Source: Pseudomonas taetrolens (lineage in GTDB: Bacteria; Pseudomonadota; Gammaproteobacteria; Pseudomonadales; Pseudomonadaceae). From it: DNA of 64,000 nucleotides. Under the pieces are notes generated by a model. It had not been told where the DNA came from and did not search any database. It saw nothing but the letters and a program-made list of their open reading frames with translations. The stretch covers positions 2,804,001 to 2,868,000 of the forward strand of contig NZ_LS483370.1 of NCBI RefSeq assembly GCF_900475285.1, read 5' to 3'. Positions within the stretch are counted from its first letter, which is position 1; the number at the start of each line of letters is the position of its first letter. Both the position numbers and the translations under genes were made by a program. Positions 53,413-62,770 of the stretch are shown piece after piece.

Positions 53413-54249
53413 ATGCGCGTTCAATTCACCCTGTTAACCCTGGGACTGGTGTTCACCACTTCAGCCCTGGCCACTGAGGAAACGCAGTTGGTCGAGTCGA
53501 TCAACGCCTGGCGTAGCCAGGTCCAGCACTGCGCCGGGCAAGTGTCTCAGGAGTTGCCCCCCCTGGCAGCCGACCCGCGCCTGGTGCTGGCGCCCAATAG
53601 TTATGGTGATTTGCAAGGCGCACTCGGCCGTGCCGGCTATCCGATGGTCACGGTGCAGGCCATCACCCTGTCCGGGCCACGGGATGCGCAAGCTGCCATG
53701 AAGGCGGTGCAGGAAAGCTTCTGCAAAGTTGTGCTCGACCCGCAATTTGTCGATATCGGTGTCAGTCGCGACCAACGCAACTGGAAAATTGTACTGGCCC
53801 GCCCGCTGTTGACCGGGAAACTGGGTGACTGGCAGGTCGAGGGTCAGAAAGTACTGGAGCTGATCAATATCGCGCGCACCCAGCCACGTCAATGCGGTAG
53901 CCAGGCCTTTGCCGCCGCCACTGCGCTGACCTGGAATGCCACCCTGGCGAGCGCAGCCGAAGCCCATGCCCGGGACATGGCCAATAACAACTACTTCGAT
54001 CACAAGAGTCGCGAGGGAAGCACTCCGGGAGATCGTGCAGAGTTGTCCGGCTACATCGGGCAGCAGGTCGGTGAAAACATCGCCGCCGGACAAGACACGC
54101 CGAACACCGTGGTTGCAGGCTGGCTGGCCAGTCCCGGACATTGTGCGAACGTGATGAACCCGGGGTTCAAGGAGTTGGGCGCCGCCTATGCGGTGGACCC
54201 TAAAAGTGACGCGGGGATTTACTGGACGGCGTTGCTCGGAACGCAGTGA
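53413..54249 (+). CDS. CAP-domain (SCP/PR-1-like) secreted protein
   Basis: Protein of 278 aa with a signal peptide (1-18, ending SALA). An N-terminal about 120-residue region of unknown type is followed by a CAP domain (about 145-278): ELINIARTQPRQCG, ASAAEAHARDMANNNYFDHKS, VGENIAAGQ and WLASPGHCANVMNPGFKELG, with the conserved His/Glu/His cavity residues. CAP proteins are often lipid-binding; the role in Pseudomonas is unknown. GAGGA lies 8 nt before the ATG. A strong terminator follows. Confidence 0.88.
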   Translation: MRVQFTLLTLGLVFTTSALATEETQLVESINAWRSQVQHCAGQVSQELPPLAADPRLVLAPNSYGDLQGALGRAGYPMVTVQAITLSGPRDAQAAMKAVQESFCKVVLDPQFVDIGVSRDQRNWKIVLARPLLTGKLGDWQVEGQKVLELINIARTQPRQCGSQAFAAATALTWNATLASAAEAHARDMANNNYFDHKSREGSTPGDRAELSGYIGQQVGENIAAGQDTPNTVVAGWLASPGHCANVMNPGFKELGAAYAVDPKSDAGIYWTALLGTQ

Positions 54250-54272
54250 ATGCGTTGACCTGCGAGGAAGCA

Positions 54273-54309
54273 GCCCCACCCGATCCTGTCGGGCGGGGCC
54301 GTTTTTTTT
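54273..54309 (+). terminator. Rho-independent terminator of the CAP gene
   Basis: Stem GCCCCACCCGA/TCGGGCGGGGC (one mismatch, 5-nt loop) followed by eight T. It ends at the converging mqo stop codon. Confidence 0.9.
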
Positions 54310-55954
54310 ACAGCGCCATGTCAGCCGCTGGATTGCTTGGCGCAGGCGTGGCCGGCGCAGCAGGTGCTGCTTGTGTCGCGGTTGCAGCCGGGATAGCCGG
54401 TGGCGGAGTCAGTTGCAGGACTTCGCTGGTGTATGCCCACTCCTGAGCAACGCGCTCAGGCGAACCGTTGAGCTTGGTGCCGTAGCTCGGAACGATCTGG
54501 TGCAGCTTGGCTTGCCACTCAGGGCTCGCTACCTTGTCCTTGAACACGGTTTCAAGCACGGTCAGCATGATCGGGGCTGCAGTCGACGCACCGGGCGATG
54601 CACCCAGCAGGCCGGCAATGCTGCCGTCTTTCGCGCTGACGATCTCGGTGCCGAGTTTCAGCACGCCGCCCTTCTCTTCGTCACGCTTGATGATCTGAAC
54701 ACGCTGGCCGGCTTGCCACAGGCGCCAGTCTTGCGACTTGGCATTCGGGAAGTATTCTTTCAGTGCGTTCATGCGGTCTTCGTCGGACAACATCAGTTGA
54801 CCGGCCAGGTACTCAACCAGCGGGTACTGCTCGACTCCCACCTTGGCCATTGGCCAGATGTTGTGGGTCGTGGTGCTGGTCAGCAGGTCGAAGTACGAGC
54901 CTTCTTTCAGGAACTTGGTCGAGAACGTCGCGAACGGGCCAAACAGGATAACGCGCTTGCCATCCAGCACGCGGGTGTCCAGGTGCGGAACCGACATCGG
55001 AGGCGCGCCTACCGAAGCCTTGCCGTACGCCTTGGCCAGATGCTGCTCAGCAATGGTCGGGTTCTCGGTGACCAGGAACGAACCACCAACCGGGAAGCCT
55101 GCGTATTCCTTGGCTTCAGGAATGCCGGACTTCTGCAGCAGGTGCAGTGCACCACCACCCGCGCCGATGAACACGAATTTGGCGTCGGTCTGGGCTTCGG
55201 AACCGTCTTTCAGGTTTTTGTACACCACACGCCACGAACCGTCTTCGTTACGCTTGATGTCCTGGACTTCGCTCGACAGCTTCAGCGAGAAGTTAGGCAG
55301 GGTTTGCAGGTGAGCCGCAAACTGGCGCGTAATTTCGCCGAAGTTCACGTCGGTACCCAATGGGGACCAGGTGGCCGCGATTTTCTGGTTCGGGTCACGC
55401 TCTTCCATCATCAGCGGAACCCACTTCTTGATTTGAACCGGGTCTTCGGAGTACTGCATGCCAGCGAACAGCGGGCTCGCCTGCAGCGCTTCGTAGCGCT
55501 TCTTCAAGAACTTGATGTTGTCGTCGCCCCACACAAAGCTCATGTGCGGCGTGGAGTTGATGAACGAGCGCGGGTCTTTCAGTACACCGTTCTTGACCTG
55601 CCAGGACCAGAACTGACGCGACACCTGAAAAGCTTCATTGATATCAATGGCCTTCGGGATTTCAACGTTGCCGTTCTTGTCTTCCGGCGTGTAGTTCAGT
55701 TCAGCCAAGGCCGAGTGACCGGTGCCGGCGTTGTTCCAGCCGTTGGAGCTTTCCTGTGCCACGCCGTCGAGACGTTCGATCATCTCCATCGACATGCCAG
55801 GTTCCAGCTCGTTGAGCCAAACGCCCAGCGTGGTGCTCATGATGCCGCCGCCAATAAGCACAACATCCACGTGTTTGGTCTCGGCAGCCTGCACGGACGA
55901 AAGCCCCATGCTCAGTGCCAGGCCCAGTAGCCCCTTGTTCATCTTTTTTAACAT
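54308..55954 (-). CDS. mqo: Malate:quinone oxidoreductase
   Basis: FAD enzyme (548 aa) that oxidises malate to oxaloacetate and passes electrons to the quinone pool. An N-terminal hydrophobic segment with a signal-peptide look ([20 protein letters not shown]) precedes the FAD motif [35 protein letters not shown] is the family signature. The C-terminus carries an unusual Ala/Pro-rich tail of about 35 residues ([15 protein letters not shown]). The frame stays open for 192 codons upstream, but that part lacks any family similarity, so the ATG at 55954 is used. Confidence 0.94.
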   Translation of the reverse strand: MLKKMNKGLLGLALSMGLSSVQAAETKHVDVVLIGGGIMSTTLGVWLNELEPGMSMEMIERLDGVAQESSNGWNNAGTGHSALAELNYTPEDKNGNVEIPKAIDINEAFQVSRQFWSWQVKNGVLKDPRSFINSTPHMSFVWGDDNIKFLKKRYEALQASPLFAGMQYSEDPVQIKKWVPLMMEERDPNQKIAATWSPLGTDVNFGEITRQFAAHLQTLPNFSLKLSSEVQDIKRNEDGSWRVVYKNLKDGSEAQTDAKFVFIGAGGGALHLLQKSGIPEAKEYAGFPVGGSFLVTENPTIAEQHLAKAYGKASVGAPPMSVPHLDTRVLDGKRVILFGPFATFSTKFLKEGSYFDLLTSTTTHNIWPMAKVGVEQYPLVEYLAGQLMLSDEDRMNALKEYFPNAKSQDWRLWQAGQRVQIIKRDEEKGGVLKLGTEIVSAKDGSIAGLLGASPGASTAAPIMLTVLETVFKDKVASPEWQAKLHQIVPSYGTKLNGSPERVAQEWAYTSEVLQLTPPPAIPAATATQAAPAAPATPAPSNPAADMAL

Positions 55955-56577
55955 TTTGTCGTACCTAAGATAAAACGCCATCCGCCCGGTATACGACCCA
56001 TGACTGAATCGACTCATTCCAGGCAGGTCGCCTGGGATCAAACAGCCATCAGGCCTTTTGCGGGCAGATATATAAGGCCTATGTTCACTATAGACCTCAC
56101 TGATATGTACCTTGGACGCTGATCTCTTATTGGTTTTGGCTTCAGCAACTTGGGTGACATTTATGTTGTGTGTAACAGTCGTGGCCCATGACAGATTGGA
56201 TCTGCCCAGCTCCTTCACGCCGCCCACTTTGTTGCCACTCCATCGGTCTCTGGCCACTTGAAGGTTCCTTCCCGGGAACCTGCACAGACTTGAAAATCCT
56301 GGGCGGCCAGCCTTTAAGCCGCGACATTCTACCTCAGGTGCCGGCATGGGCAAAAACGCATCTTTCATAGGGTTTTTAGCCCGACTGAAACGATTGGGTG
56401 ACTGTGCGGCATTACACCTTGCACCCTGTCGCCAGTACGCGTGTAACGTGCCCCCGCAAACAGCCTGTTTGACCGCTGCCGCCCTCCCGAATGCAGGTCT
56501 TGCATGAAAGGGCATGCCGGCACAGGCCACTGTGACTTATCATTGCTGCTTTGCTCCGCTCTCCAACAGGATTCACC
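55955..56577. other. Gene-free region upstream of mqo
   Basis: About 620 bp between the divergent mqo and the 119-aa gene at 56578. No convincing gene or RNA family is seen. It must hold the mqo promoter; an AT-richer part lies at 56060-56170. The mqo frame remains open through it by chance. Confidence 0.6.
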
Positions 56578-56937
56578 ATGTCTTTAAGCAATCGCCATCA
56601 GGCGCAGTTCGAACGCCGCCTGATCAAATCCCTGACCGATGTCTGCGAGACGGCCAAAGGGCAAATCCCGGGTTTTGTCTGGCTGACCCATGCCGTCAAC
56701 TATGAAGCTTTCCCGGTCAGCCTGAAGGTAGTCTGGGTATTCGACACCCAGGTCAGTAAAGACTTTGCCCTGGCGGATGGTGAGGCAGGCTATATGGTCG
56801 AACTGACGACCAGGGCCTTCGAGGACGCAGGCATCAAAGTGCGCAAGGTCGCCGACCACGTGTACTTCGACTCGGAAGAAGAGTGCCAGCGCGCCAATGG
56901 CGGCAACTGGCCAAAACGTTTGGCCCACAAACGCTAA
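56578..56937 (+). CDS. Conserved hypothetical protein
   Basis: Protein of 119 aa, cytoplasmic by composition: NRHQAQFERRLIKSLTDVCETAKGQ, then a beta-rich middle (PVSLKVVWVFDT) and a C-terminal EECQRANGGNWPKRLA. AGGA lies 7 nt before the ATG. Its stop is directly followed by the ATG of the DUF1289 gene, so the two form an operon. I do not recognise a function. Confidence 0.78.
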   Translation: MSLSNRHQAQFERRLIKSLTDVCETAKGQIPGFVWLTHAVNYEAFPVSLKVVWVFDTQVSKDFALADGEAGYMVELTTRAFEDAGIKVRKVADHVYFDSEEECQRANGGNWPKRLAHKR

Positions 56938-57120
56938 ATGGCCAAGGACATAGAGAATCCGTGCATCGCCGTGTGCCAGTTAAGCGGTGATCTGTGCGTA
57001 AGCTGTGGCCGGACCAAGGACGATATCCGCAAGTGGAAGCGCATGAAGCGGCCAGAAAAAATGGCCGCCGTGCAGCGCGCCAGCACGCGCTTGAAGAGCC
57101 TGCAAAAAAAGAACAGCTGA
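56938..57120 (+). CDS. DUF1289 family small Cys-rich protein
   Basis: Protein of 60 aa with the DUF1289 pattern NPCIAVCQLSGDLCVSCGRTKDDI: four Cys (C-x3-C ... C-x2-C) likely to bind a metal or Fe-S cluster, then a basic helix (RKWKRMKRPEKMAAV). It begins with no gap after the preceding gene and is translated with it. Function unknown. Confidence 0.85.
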   Translation: MAKDIENPCIAVCQLSGDLCVSCGRTKDDIRKWKRMKRPEKMAAVQRASTRLKSLQKKNS

Positions 57121-57125
57121 CGCCG

Positions 57126-58010
57126 CTAGCTCAGGTAGTGGCGCAACCAGTCCAGCGTCCTGCTCCAGGCCAGGGTTGCCGCGGCTTCATCGTAACGAGG
57201 CGTCGAATCGTTATGAAAGCCGTGGTTAGCCCCAGGATAGATATAGGCTTCAAAGGTCTTGCCATTGGCCTTCAACGCTTGCTCGTAGGCGGGCCACCCC
57301 TCATTGATACGCGTGTCCAGCTCACCAAAGTGCAGCATCACCGGCGCCTTGATCCGACTGACATCCCCTGCATCCGGCTGACGCCCGTAAAACGACACTG
57401 CCGCCGCCAGTTCCGGATAAGCCACAGCCGCCGCATTGACCACGCCGCCGCCATAACAAAAACCGATGATCCCGACCTTTCCCGTCGTTGCATCGTGGGT
57501 CATCAGCCATTCAATGGCCGCGAAGAAGTCGTTCAGCAGCTTTTCAGGGTCGACGGTTTGCTGAAGCTCCCGGCCTTTGTCATCGTTACCGGGGTAACCG
57601 CCCACTGACGATAAACCATCGGGCGCCAGGGCGATGAAGCCCGCCTTGGCCAACCGCCGGGCGACATCTTCAATGTAGGGGTTAAGACCTCGATTTTCAT
57701 GGGCCACCACCACCGCCGGCAACTTGCCCCGGGCGTGGGCCGGACGCACCAGATAGCCGCGCACCTGGCCATGCCCATTGGGGGACGGGTACTCGATGTA
57801 CTCACCCTTGATATCGGGATCTGTCACCGCGACCTGTTCGGCGAGGGCGTAATTGGGGCTCAGTGCGCCCAGAACCGAGAGCGCACTCGCGCCCAGGGTA
57901 AACACCGCGGCGCGATCTAGAAACTCACGTCGGTTGATCTTGCCATGGACATAGAAGTCATAGAGCTCCAGCAGTTCAGGGGCAAAGTCTTTCGCTGTGA
58001 GACGCGTCAT
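57126..58010 (-). CDS. Dienelactone hydrolase family protein
   Basis: Alpha/beta hydrolase of 294 aa. After the N-terminus, NRREFLDRAAVFTLGASALSVLG resembles a Tat-type export signal (an RR followed by a hydrophobic stretch), so export is likely. The nucleophile is Cys in GFCYGGG, with Asp in GELDTRINEG and His in GANHGFHNDS completing the triad. The frame is open to 58091; the ATG at 58010 gives the family start. It converges with the DUF1289 gene and follows the monooxygenase gene on the same strand. Substrate unknown. Confidence 0.88.
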   Translation of the reverse strand: MTRLTAKDFAPELLELYDFYVHGKINRREFLDRAAVFTLGASALSVLGALSPNYALAEQVAVTDPDIKGEYIEYPSPNGHGQVRGYLVRPAHARGKLPAVVVAHENRGLNPYIEDVARRLAKAGFIALAPDGLSSVGGYPGNDDKGRELQQTVDPEKLLNDFFAAIEWLMTHDATTGKVGIIGFCYGGGVVNAAAVAYPELAAAVSFYGRQPDAGDVSRIKAPVMLHFGELDTRINEGWPAYEQALKANGKTFEAYIYPGANHGFHNDSTPRYDEAAATLAWSRTLDWLRHYLS

Positions 58011-58135
58011 CTGTGCGCTTCCTTCAGGGCTGTTCGCGTTGACGTCTAACCATAGAACAACCCGCGGCACAGCGACGGGAAAATGGCTCAATGGCAGCCT
58101 GCGGGGCGCCCTCCTGCCAGGCTGCCGGCGTGCAG

Positions 58136-59515
58136 TTAGCGTTGAGCCAGCGCATCAACCCCGGCCTGGCCGGACGTTTCACGCAGGTATTCTTCCATCG
58201 AGTCATCCAGCGCCTGTAACCAGCGCGTGTGGTGAGGCACGGCCGCAGTACCGGTGATCACCGAACGATAGGACTTGTCGCGGTAACCCATGATGTCGCG
58301 CTTTTTATCGGTCTTCCATTTGAGGAAAATCTGATTCACCGCGTCGATATCAAAACTCGGGTAATCGGTCTGTTCGATCAGGTGTTTGATATAGCTGCCC
58401 TGGAACTCATACATCGAGGCCGTGGACTCCAGGCTGTCTTCCCTGGCTCTCCAGCGCGCACTGTCGGCCTGCATTGCAGACGTTTCAGGCAAGGTGATAC
58501 GCCCCAATAGGTAGTCACGAACAAACCAGGCCTGGGCATCAAACAGGTTGAAGCTGTACCAGAGGTCCTGCATGCCAAGGTAGATCAACTGCGGGTTCTG
58601 CTCCCAGACCACGCCTTGATAGAGACCCAGCGGCCAAAGGCGATTAGCCGTCTTGAGGGTCAGGTCGTCCGGCAGGAAAGGAAAGTGGTGCTGGTAACCG
58701 GTACACAGAATGATCGCATCGACCCGCTTGCTTGATCCGTCGCCAAAGTAGGCCATATCGCCCTCAACCCGGCTCAACAGCGGACGCTCTTCCCATCCCT
58801 TGGGCCATTTGTAACCCATGGGTTGGGTGCGGTACGTGCTGGTAATCGAGCGGGCGCCATATTTGTAGCATTGCGAGCCAATGTCTTCGGCCGAATAGCT
58901 GCTGCCGACAATCAGCAGATCCTTGCCCTTGAGTTCGGTGGCCTCACGAAAGTCATGGGCGTGCATGATGCGCCCCGAAAAACGCTCAAAGCCTTCAAAC
59001 TCCGGCACATGCGGCGTTGAAAAGTGGCCGCTGGCCACGATCACGTAATCGAATACCTGGCTCACACTTTGCTGGAGCCCGTAGTCATGGGCAGTGACGG
59101 TAAATTCCCGCGTATCGGCATCGAAACTGACCTGTTTGACCGCCGTATTGAAGCGAATGTAATCGCGAACGCCCGCCTTGCTCACGCGTCCCTGGATATA
59201 GTCCCAAAGCACCTCACGCGGCGGATACGACGAAATCGGCCGACCAAAATGCTCGTCAAAACTGTAGTCCGCAAACTCCAGGCATTCTTTGGGTCCATTC
59301 GACCAGAGGTAACGGTACATGCTCCCGTGAACCGGCTCACCATGCTCATCCAGACCCGTACGCCACGTGTAGTTCCACATGCCTCCCCAGTCAGCCTGCT
59401 TCTCGAAGCAGACCACATGGGGCATGGGCGCACCCTTGGCGTGAGCGGATTGAAAGGCACGCAGTTGCGCGAGGCCGGAAGGACCGGCACCGATGATTGC
59501 GACACGAATAGACAT
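58136..59515 (-). CDS. tmm: Trimethylamine monooxygenase (bacterial FMO)
   Basis: Flavin monooxygenase of 459 aa, closely like bacterial trimethylamine monooxygenase, which oxidises TMA to TMAO with NADPH and O2. FAD motif GAGPSG at residues 8-13; FMO identifying motif [11 protein letters not shown] (FxGxxxHxxxF) near 182-192; NADPH motif [11 protein letters not shown] near 207; [10 protein letters not shown] later. Long shared stretches with Methylophaga-type Tmm ([42 protein letters not shown]) argue for this subfamily rather than a Baeyer-Villiger enzyme. Related amines and sulfides may also be substrates. No TMAO demethylase gene is adjacent. Confidence 0.85.
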   Translation of the reverse strand: MSIRVAIIGAGPSGLAQLRAFQSAHAKGAPMPHVVCFEKQADWGGMWNYTWRTGLDEHGEPVHGSMYRYLWSNGPKECLEFADYSFDEHFGRPISSYPPREVLWDYIQGRVSKAGVRDYIRFNTAVKQVSFDADTREFTVTAHDYGLQQSVSQVFDYVIVASGHFSTPHVPEFEGFERFSGRIMHAHDFREATELKGKDLLIVGSSYSAEDIGSQCYKYGARSITSTYRTQPMGYKWPKGWEERPLLSRVEGDMAYFGDGSSKRVDAIILCTGYQHHFPFLPDDLTLKTANRLWPLGLYQGVVWEQNPQLIYLGMQDLWYSFNLFDAQAWFVRDYLLGRITLPETSAMQADSARWRAREDSLESTASMYEFQGSYIKHLIEQTDYPSFDIDAVNQIFLKWKTDKKRDIMGYRDKSYRSVITGTAAVPHHTRWLQALDDSMEEYLRETSGQAGVDALAQR

Positions 59516-60072
59516 AGAATTCCCTCAACAGATTGAAAACTGAAAAAACAGACCCCCACCCGCCTGACAGCAACGGCTCGGCGGTGAGAAAAACATTCAG
59601 AAATCAAAAAGCTGGCGGAGGGACCGGACGGTTGCGTTTGCCCGTGACGAGGGCATCACGTAGCGCTGTCGGTGCCGCATATAAACGCGTGGGCAGCATT
59701 GACGCGGAAGAAAGAAGGGTTGCAGCTGGGGGTTTATGACTCGGCCCGTAGCCCTCACTGCGTTGCGCAGAAGGCAGGCCCGAAGGGCAAAAGATACGTG
59801 TGGTCTCATTCATCGAGCTTATTTAGCCTCTTATTGGTTATGAATTTACCTTTTACCTATAACGGATAGGGATTTGGATTACAAGTTTGAGCTGGAACAG
59901 GCTCCGCAGATCCATGACCGCCGTCAGGTGGGCCATCACACCGCAACAGCCCTGGCAATGGACCGGGGCCCCGCACCGCTGAAAGGCGCGATGGGCTACC
60001 ATGCGCCGCGAGCCTGGCCTCTGCCGGGTCGAAGTACGTCGACACCCACACTGAACCCGGAGGAATTGAACG
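59516..60072. other. Gene-poor region upstream of tmm
   Basis: About 560 bp between the divergent tmm and the YtfJ-like gene. Overlapping minus-strand frames of about 70 codons (59597-59813, beginning MNETTRIFCPSGLPSAQRS) are open in more than one register. This looks like a dispersed repetitive element rather than a gene, and I cannot confirm it. The tmm promoter should lie near 59520-59600; nothing else is recognised. Confidence 0.5.
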
Positions 60073-60543
60073 GTGAGAATTGCCTGTGTATTGCTGTTGA
60101 GCGCACTGCCCATGCTGGCCCAGGCGGCCGAGGTCGGTGAGCGCCTGACGCCCTGGACCCTGCTCGACCAGCATGACCAGCCCTACACCCTGGACACCCG
60201 GACCCAGACCTTGCTGGTGGCACGCAACATGGATGGCGCCAAACTGATCAAGGCCGCCCTGCAAGACCAGCCCAAAGGCTACCTGGAAGCGCGCAAGGCC
60301 GTATTCGTCGCCGATATCCAGCGCATGCCATCGTTGATCGGCAAGCTCTTCGCGATTCCGGCCATGCGTGACTACAGCTACCGCGTGGTGCTCGACCGCG
60401 ATGGCAAAATTGTCGCCCAGTACCCTGGTGCCGAAGACAAGGTGCTGTGGTTGCAACTGGATAACGGCACATGGGTCGCTGAAAAAGAGTATTCCAATGC
60501 TGACGAGCTGCGCGAAGCGCTGGCCAAACTGCCGACAGAGTGA
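60073..60543 (+). CDS. YtfJ-like periplasmic protein (thioredoxin fold)
   Basis: Protein of 156 aa with a signal peptide (1-18, ending AQA) and a mature part like YtfJ: VGERLTPWTLLDQHDQPYTLD, YRVVLDRDGKIVAQYPGAEDKV. The fold resembles peroxiredoxin/thioredoxin proteins, but no CxxC or peroxidatic Cys is present, so redox activity is not expected. It starts with GTG at 60073, with GGAGGA upstream. It is convergent with the sigma-54 activator gene. Role unknown. Confidence 0.75.
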   Translation: MRIACVLLLSALPMLAQAAEVGERLTPWTLLDQHDQPYTLDTRTQTLLVARNMDGAKLIKAALQDQPKGYLEARKAVFVADIQRMPSLIGKLFAIPAMRDYSYRVVLDRDGKIVAQYPGAEDKVLWLQLDNGTWVAEKEYSNADELREALAKLPTE

Positions 60544-60561
60544 AGCCGGGGCTCGGTCATG

Positions 60562-62568
60562 TCATAAATCTGTCCCGCTGCGGAAGGCATCCACACTGAG
60601 CCCAAAGCGCTTCATCTTGTTGTACAGGCCACCTCGAGAGACCTGTAGCTGCTGCGCCGCCAGCCGGATGTTGCCTTGGGTATTACGCAGAGCCGCACTG
60701 ATCGCGTTCGCTTCATGAGTGCCCAGATCCAGCGCCCCGTTGCCGATCTGCAGGGCTGCCGGTGCCGGGCTACGGGCGCCGGGGGCAAACTCCAGCGGCA
60801 GATCTCGCGGTTCAAGCCAGCTTGTCGTCGCCAGGTTCGCAGCCCGCTCAATCACGTTTTCCAGCTCGCGTACGTTGCCGGGCCAGGTGTGTTCCAAGAG
60901 CATCGCCAACGCCTGCGCAGATATGCCCTGTACCACCTTGCGCAGCGAGCGGGCGCAACGCACCAGAAAGTGTTGCGCCAACAGGGCAATGTCTTCACGG
61001 CGCATGCGCAACGGTGGCACCGTGAGGTTCAATACGTTGAGCCGATAATAGAGGTCCTCGCGAAACGTGCCATCAGCCACCGCCTGACTCAGATTGCGAT
61101 GGGTCGCCGCTATGATGCGCACATCCACCCGCTGCGATTTTTTCGCTCCGACCCGGGTCACCTCACCCTCCTGCAACACGCGCAACAGGCTGACCTGGGC
61201 GTCGAATGACATGTCGCCGATTTCATCCAGAAAGATCGTACCGCCGTCTGCCAGTTCGAACTTGCCGGCCGACCCGCCTCGCGCCGATCCGGTAAAGGCC
61301 CCTTCGACATGCCCAAACAGTTCGCTTTGCACCAGCTCACGGGGAATGGCCCCGCAGTTGACCGCCACAAATGCGCCGTTGGCACGCTCGCTCGCATTGT
61401 GGATGGCCTGTGCGAACAGCTCTTTACCGGTGCCGCTTTCCCCGAGAATCAACGTGGTTGAGTCACTGCGACTGGCAATTCGCCCCAGATGCAACGCGTC
61501 CTGAATGGCACGTGAATGGCCCTGGATCGTGTCGAAGGTGTAGGTCGCCTGGGTGCCGATGATGCGCCGGGTTATTTCGCGAATTCGCCGATTCTCACGC
61601 AACGAAACAATTCGCCCACCTTGCTCGAGGGAGCAGACCGACACCAGACACGCCAGATGACTACGATCATGCAGCACGAAAGTGCAATCCAGATCACGCA
61701 AACCTTCCCCTGCATGCTGCATGATGTCGTCGCTCAACTCGCTCTGCCCCAGACGCTGGAACGGGCAGCCTAGCAACTCAAGGCCTACCCGGAACAACTG
61801 CCGGGCGTAATGATTCAGCGCCTTGATGCGGCCTTGGCCATCCAGCACCACCAAGCCTTCGTTGAGCACTTCGAGCACGGTTTTTTGCTCTTCCAGCAGG
61901 GCTTGCAGCGCCAGTTGCCGCGACACGGCTTCGGCCGCCGCCTGTACCGTGCCCAGCGTATGAAAATGGAACCACCCCGGCTCAGCCGTCAGGGTCAGCA
62001 AACCCAGGGTTTTGCCCTGCGCATCACGGATCGGCGCCGCAGCACAATGCATGCGGCGCTTGCGCAGGCCTTCGGCGAAGTTTTCCTCGGCCAGCACGTA
62101 CACCAAACGGTCTTCGGCAATCGCCAGCCCTGTGCAGTTGGTGCCTTGTACCGACTCCAGCAAGCGACTGCCGATCGGCGTCAAATCCAGGCCGCAATAA
62201 TGCAGCGTGACGCCTTCGGCATCGGTGAGGTTGATATGTCCTCGCGGGTTGTAGGCCAGCAAGCCAGTCATGACTTGCGCCGCCGCACCGATCAACGGCC
62301 GATTGAGCGCACGCCTGGAGGCCAGATCCTGCGGGGATATAAACCGGTATTCGCCGTCGTCAGGGTCGATCCCCGCAGCCATGCTGCGCTGCCATGAGTC
62401 CCATATTACCTGCCGCACACACTCGGGTCGGACCACGCTGCCATTCAGGCACGCCTGCCACGCGTGTTCCAGATCGGCAATTGGCCCCCCACTCAACGAC
62501 GCGGGGCCCAGGGCCGAAATGTAATTGAGGTCTTCGGGGCTAAAGGTCATCAATGGATCAACTGTCAT
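60562..62568 (-). CDS. Sigma-54-dependent activator (AcoR type)
   Basis: Enhancer-binding regulator of 668 aa. A GAF-like sensory region (about 60-220) and a PAS-like region (about 235-330) precede the AAA+ domain (about 345-570) with Walker A GESGTGKE, the sigma-54 contact loop EGAFTGS (Ser for the usual final Ala) and Walker B GTIFLDEIGDMS. The C-terminal Fis-type helix-turn-helix ends LQVSRGGLYNKMKRFGL. The divergent dehydrogenase gene has a matching -24/-12 promoter and palindromic upstream sites. The effector is unknown. Confidence 0.92.
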   Translation of the reverse strand: MTVDPLMTFSPEDLNYISALGPASLSGGPIADLEHAWQACLNGSVVRPECVRQVIWDSWQRSMAAGIDPDDGEYRFISPQDLASRRALNRPLIGAAAQVMTGLLAYNPRGHINLTDAEGVTLHYCGLDLTPIGSRLLESVQGTNCTGLAIAEDRLVYVLAEENFAEGLRKRRMHCAAAPIRDAQGKTLGLLTLTAEPGWFHFHTLGTVQAAAEAVSRQLALQALLEEQKTVLEVLNEGLVVLDGQGRIKALNHYARQLFRVGLELLGCPFQRLGQSELSDDIMQHAGEGLRDLDCTFVLHDRSHLACLVSVCSLEQGGRIVSLRENRRIREITRRIIGTQATYTFDTIQGHSRAIQDALHLGRIASRSDSTTLILGESGTGKELFAQAIHNASERANGAFVAVNCGAIPRELVQSELFGHVEGAFTGSARGGSAGKFELADGGTIFLDEIGDMSFDAQVSLLRVLQEGEVTRVGAKKSQRVDVRIIAATHRNLSQAVADGTFREDLYYRLNVLNLTVPPLRMRREDIALLAQHFLVRCARSLRKVVQGISAQALAMLLEHTWPGNVRELENVIERAANLATTSWLEPRDLPLEFAPGARSPAPAALQIGNGALDLGTHEANAISAALRNTQGNIRLAAQQLQVSRGGLYNKMKRFGLSVDAFRSGTDL

Positions 62569-62582
62569 GGGGCAGCACTGCC

Positions 62583-62620
62583 ATGTCTATGTTTTAGACA
62601 TGTCAGCATAGACATGTCAT
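62583..62620. promoter_or_regulatory. Palindromic upstream activator sites
   Basis: A perfect inverted repeat ATGTCTA-TGTTT-TAGACAT (62583-62601) overlaps a second, looser one, ATGTC-N6-GACAT (62600-62615). They sit about 85-100 bp upstream of the sigma-54 promoter and 15 bp from the activator start, the usual place for enhancer sites of an AcoR-type protein. Confidence 0.65.
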
Positions 62621-62683
62621 CAAAATGCACATAGCCACGCTGAAATAATATTTTTAATCCATATAAATCAACACGTTATAAAT

Positions 62684-62698
62684 TGGCACAGGCCTTGC
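62684..62698 (+). promoter_or_regulatory. Sigma-54 (-24/-12) promoter
   Basis: TGGCACAGGCCTTGC matches the consensus TGGCAC-N5-TTGC with correct GG-to-GC spacing. It lies 72 nt before the Gfo/Idh gene and directly across from the sigma-54 activator gene. Confidence 0.85.
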
Positions 62699-62770
62699 TC
62701 CTGCCGTATTGCGCACACCTTCCTTCCAATGGTCATCCACGTGCGAACCACAATAAAAAGGAGTTACGTC

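Noticed and set aside
54188..55930. 580-codon plus-strand frame opposite mqo
   Set aside because: Shadow; begins inside the CAP gene and has no recognisable domain.
55955..56530. 192-codon N-terminal extension of Mqo
   Set aside because: No similarity to the family; the family start with a hydrophobic signal-like segment is at 55954.
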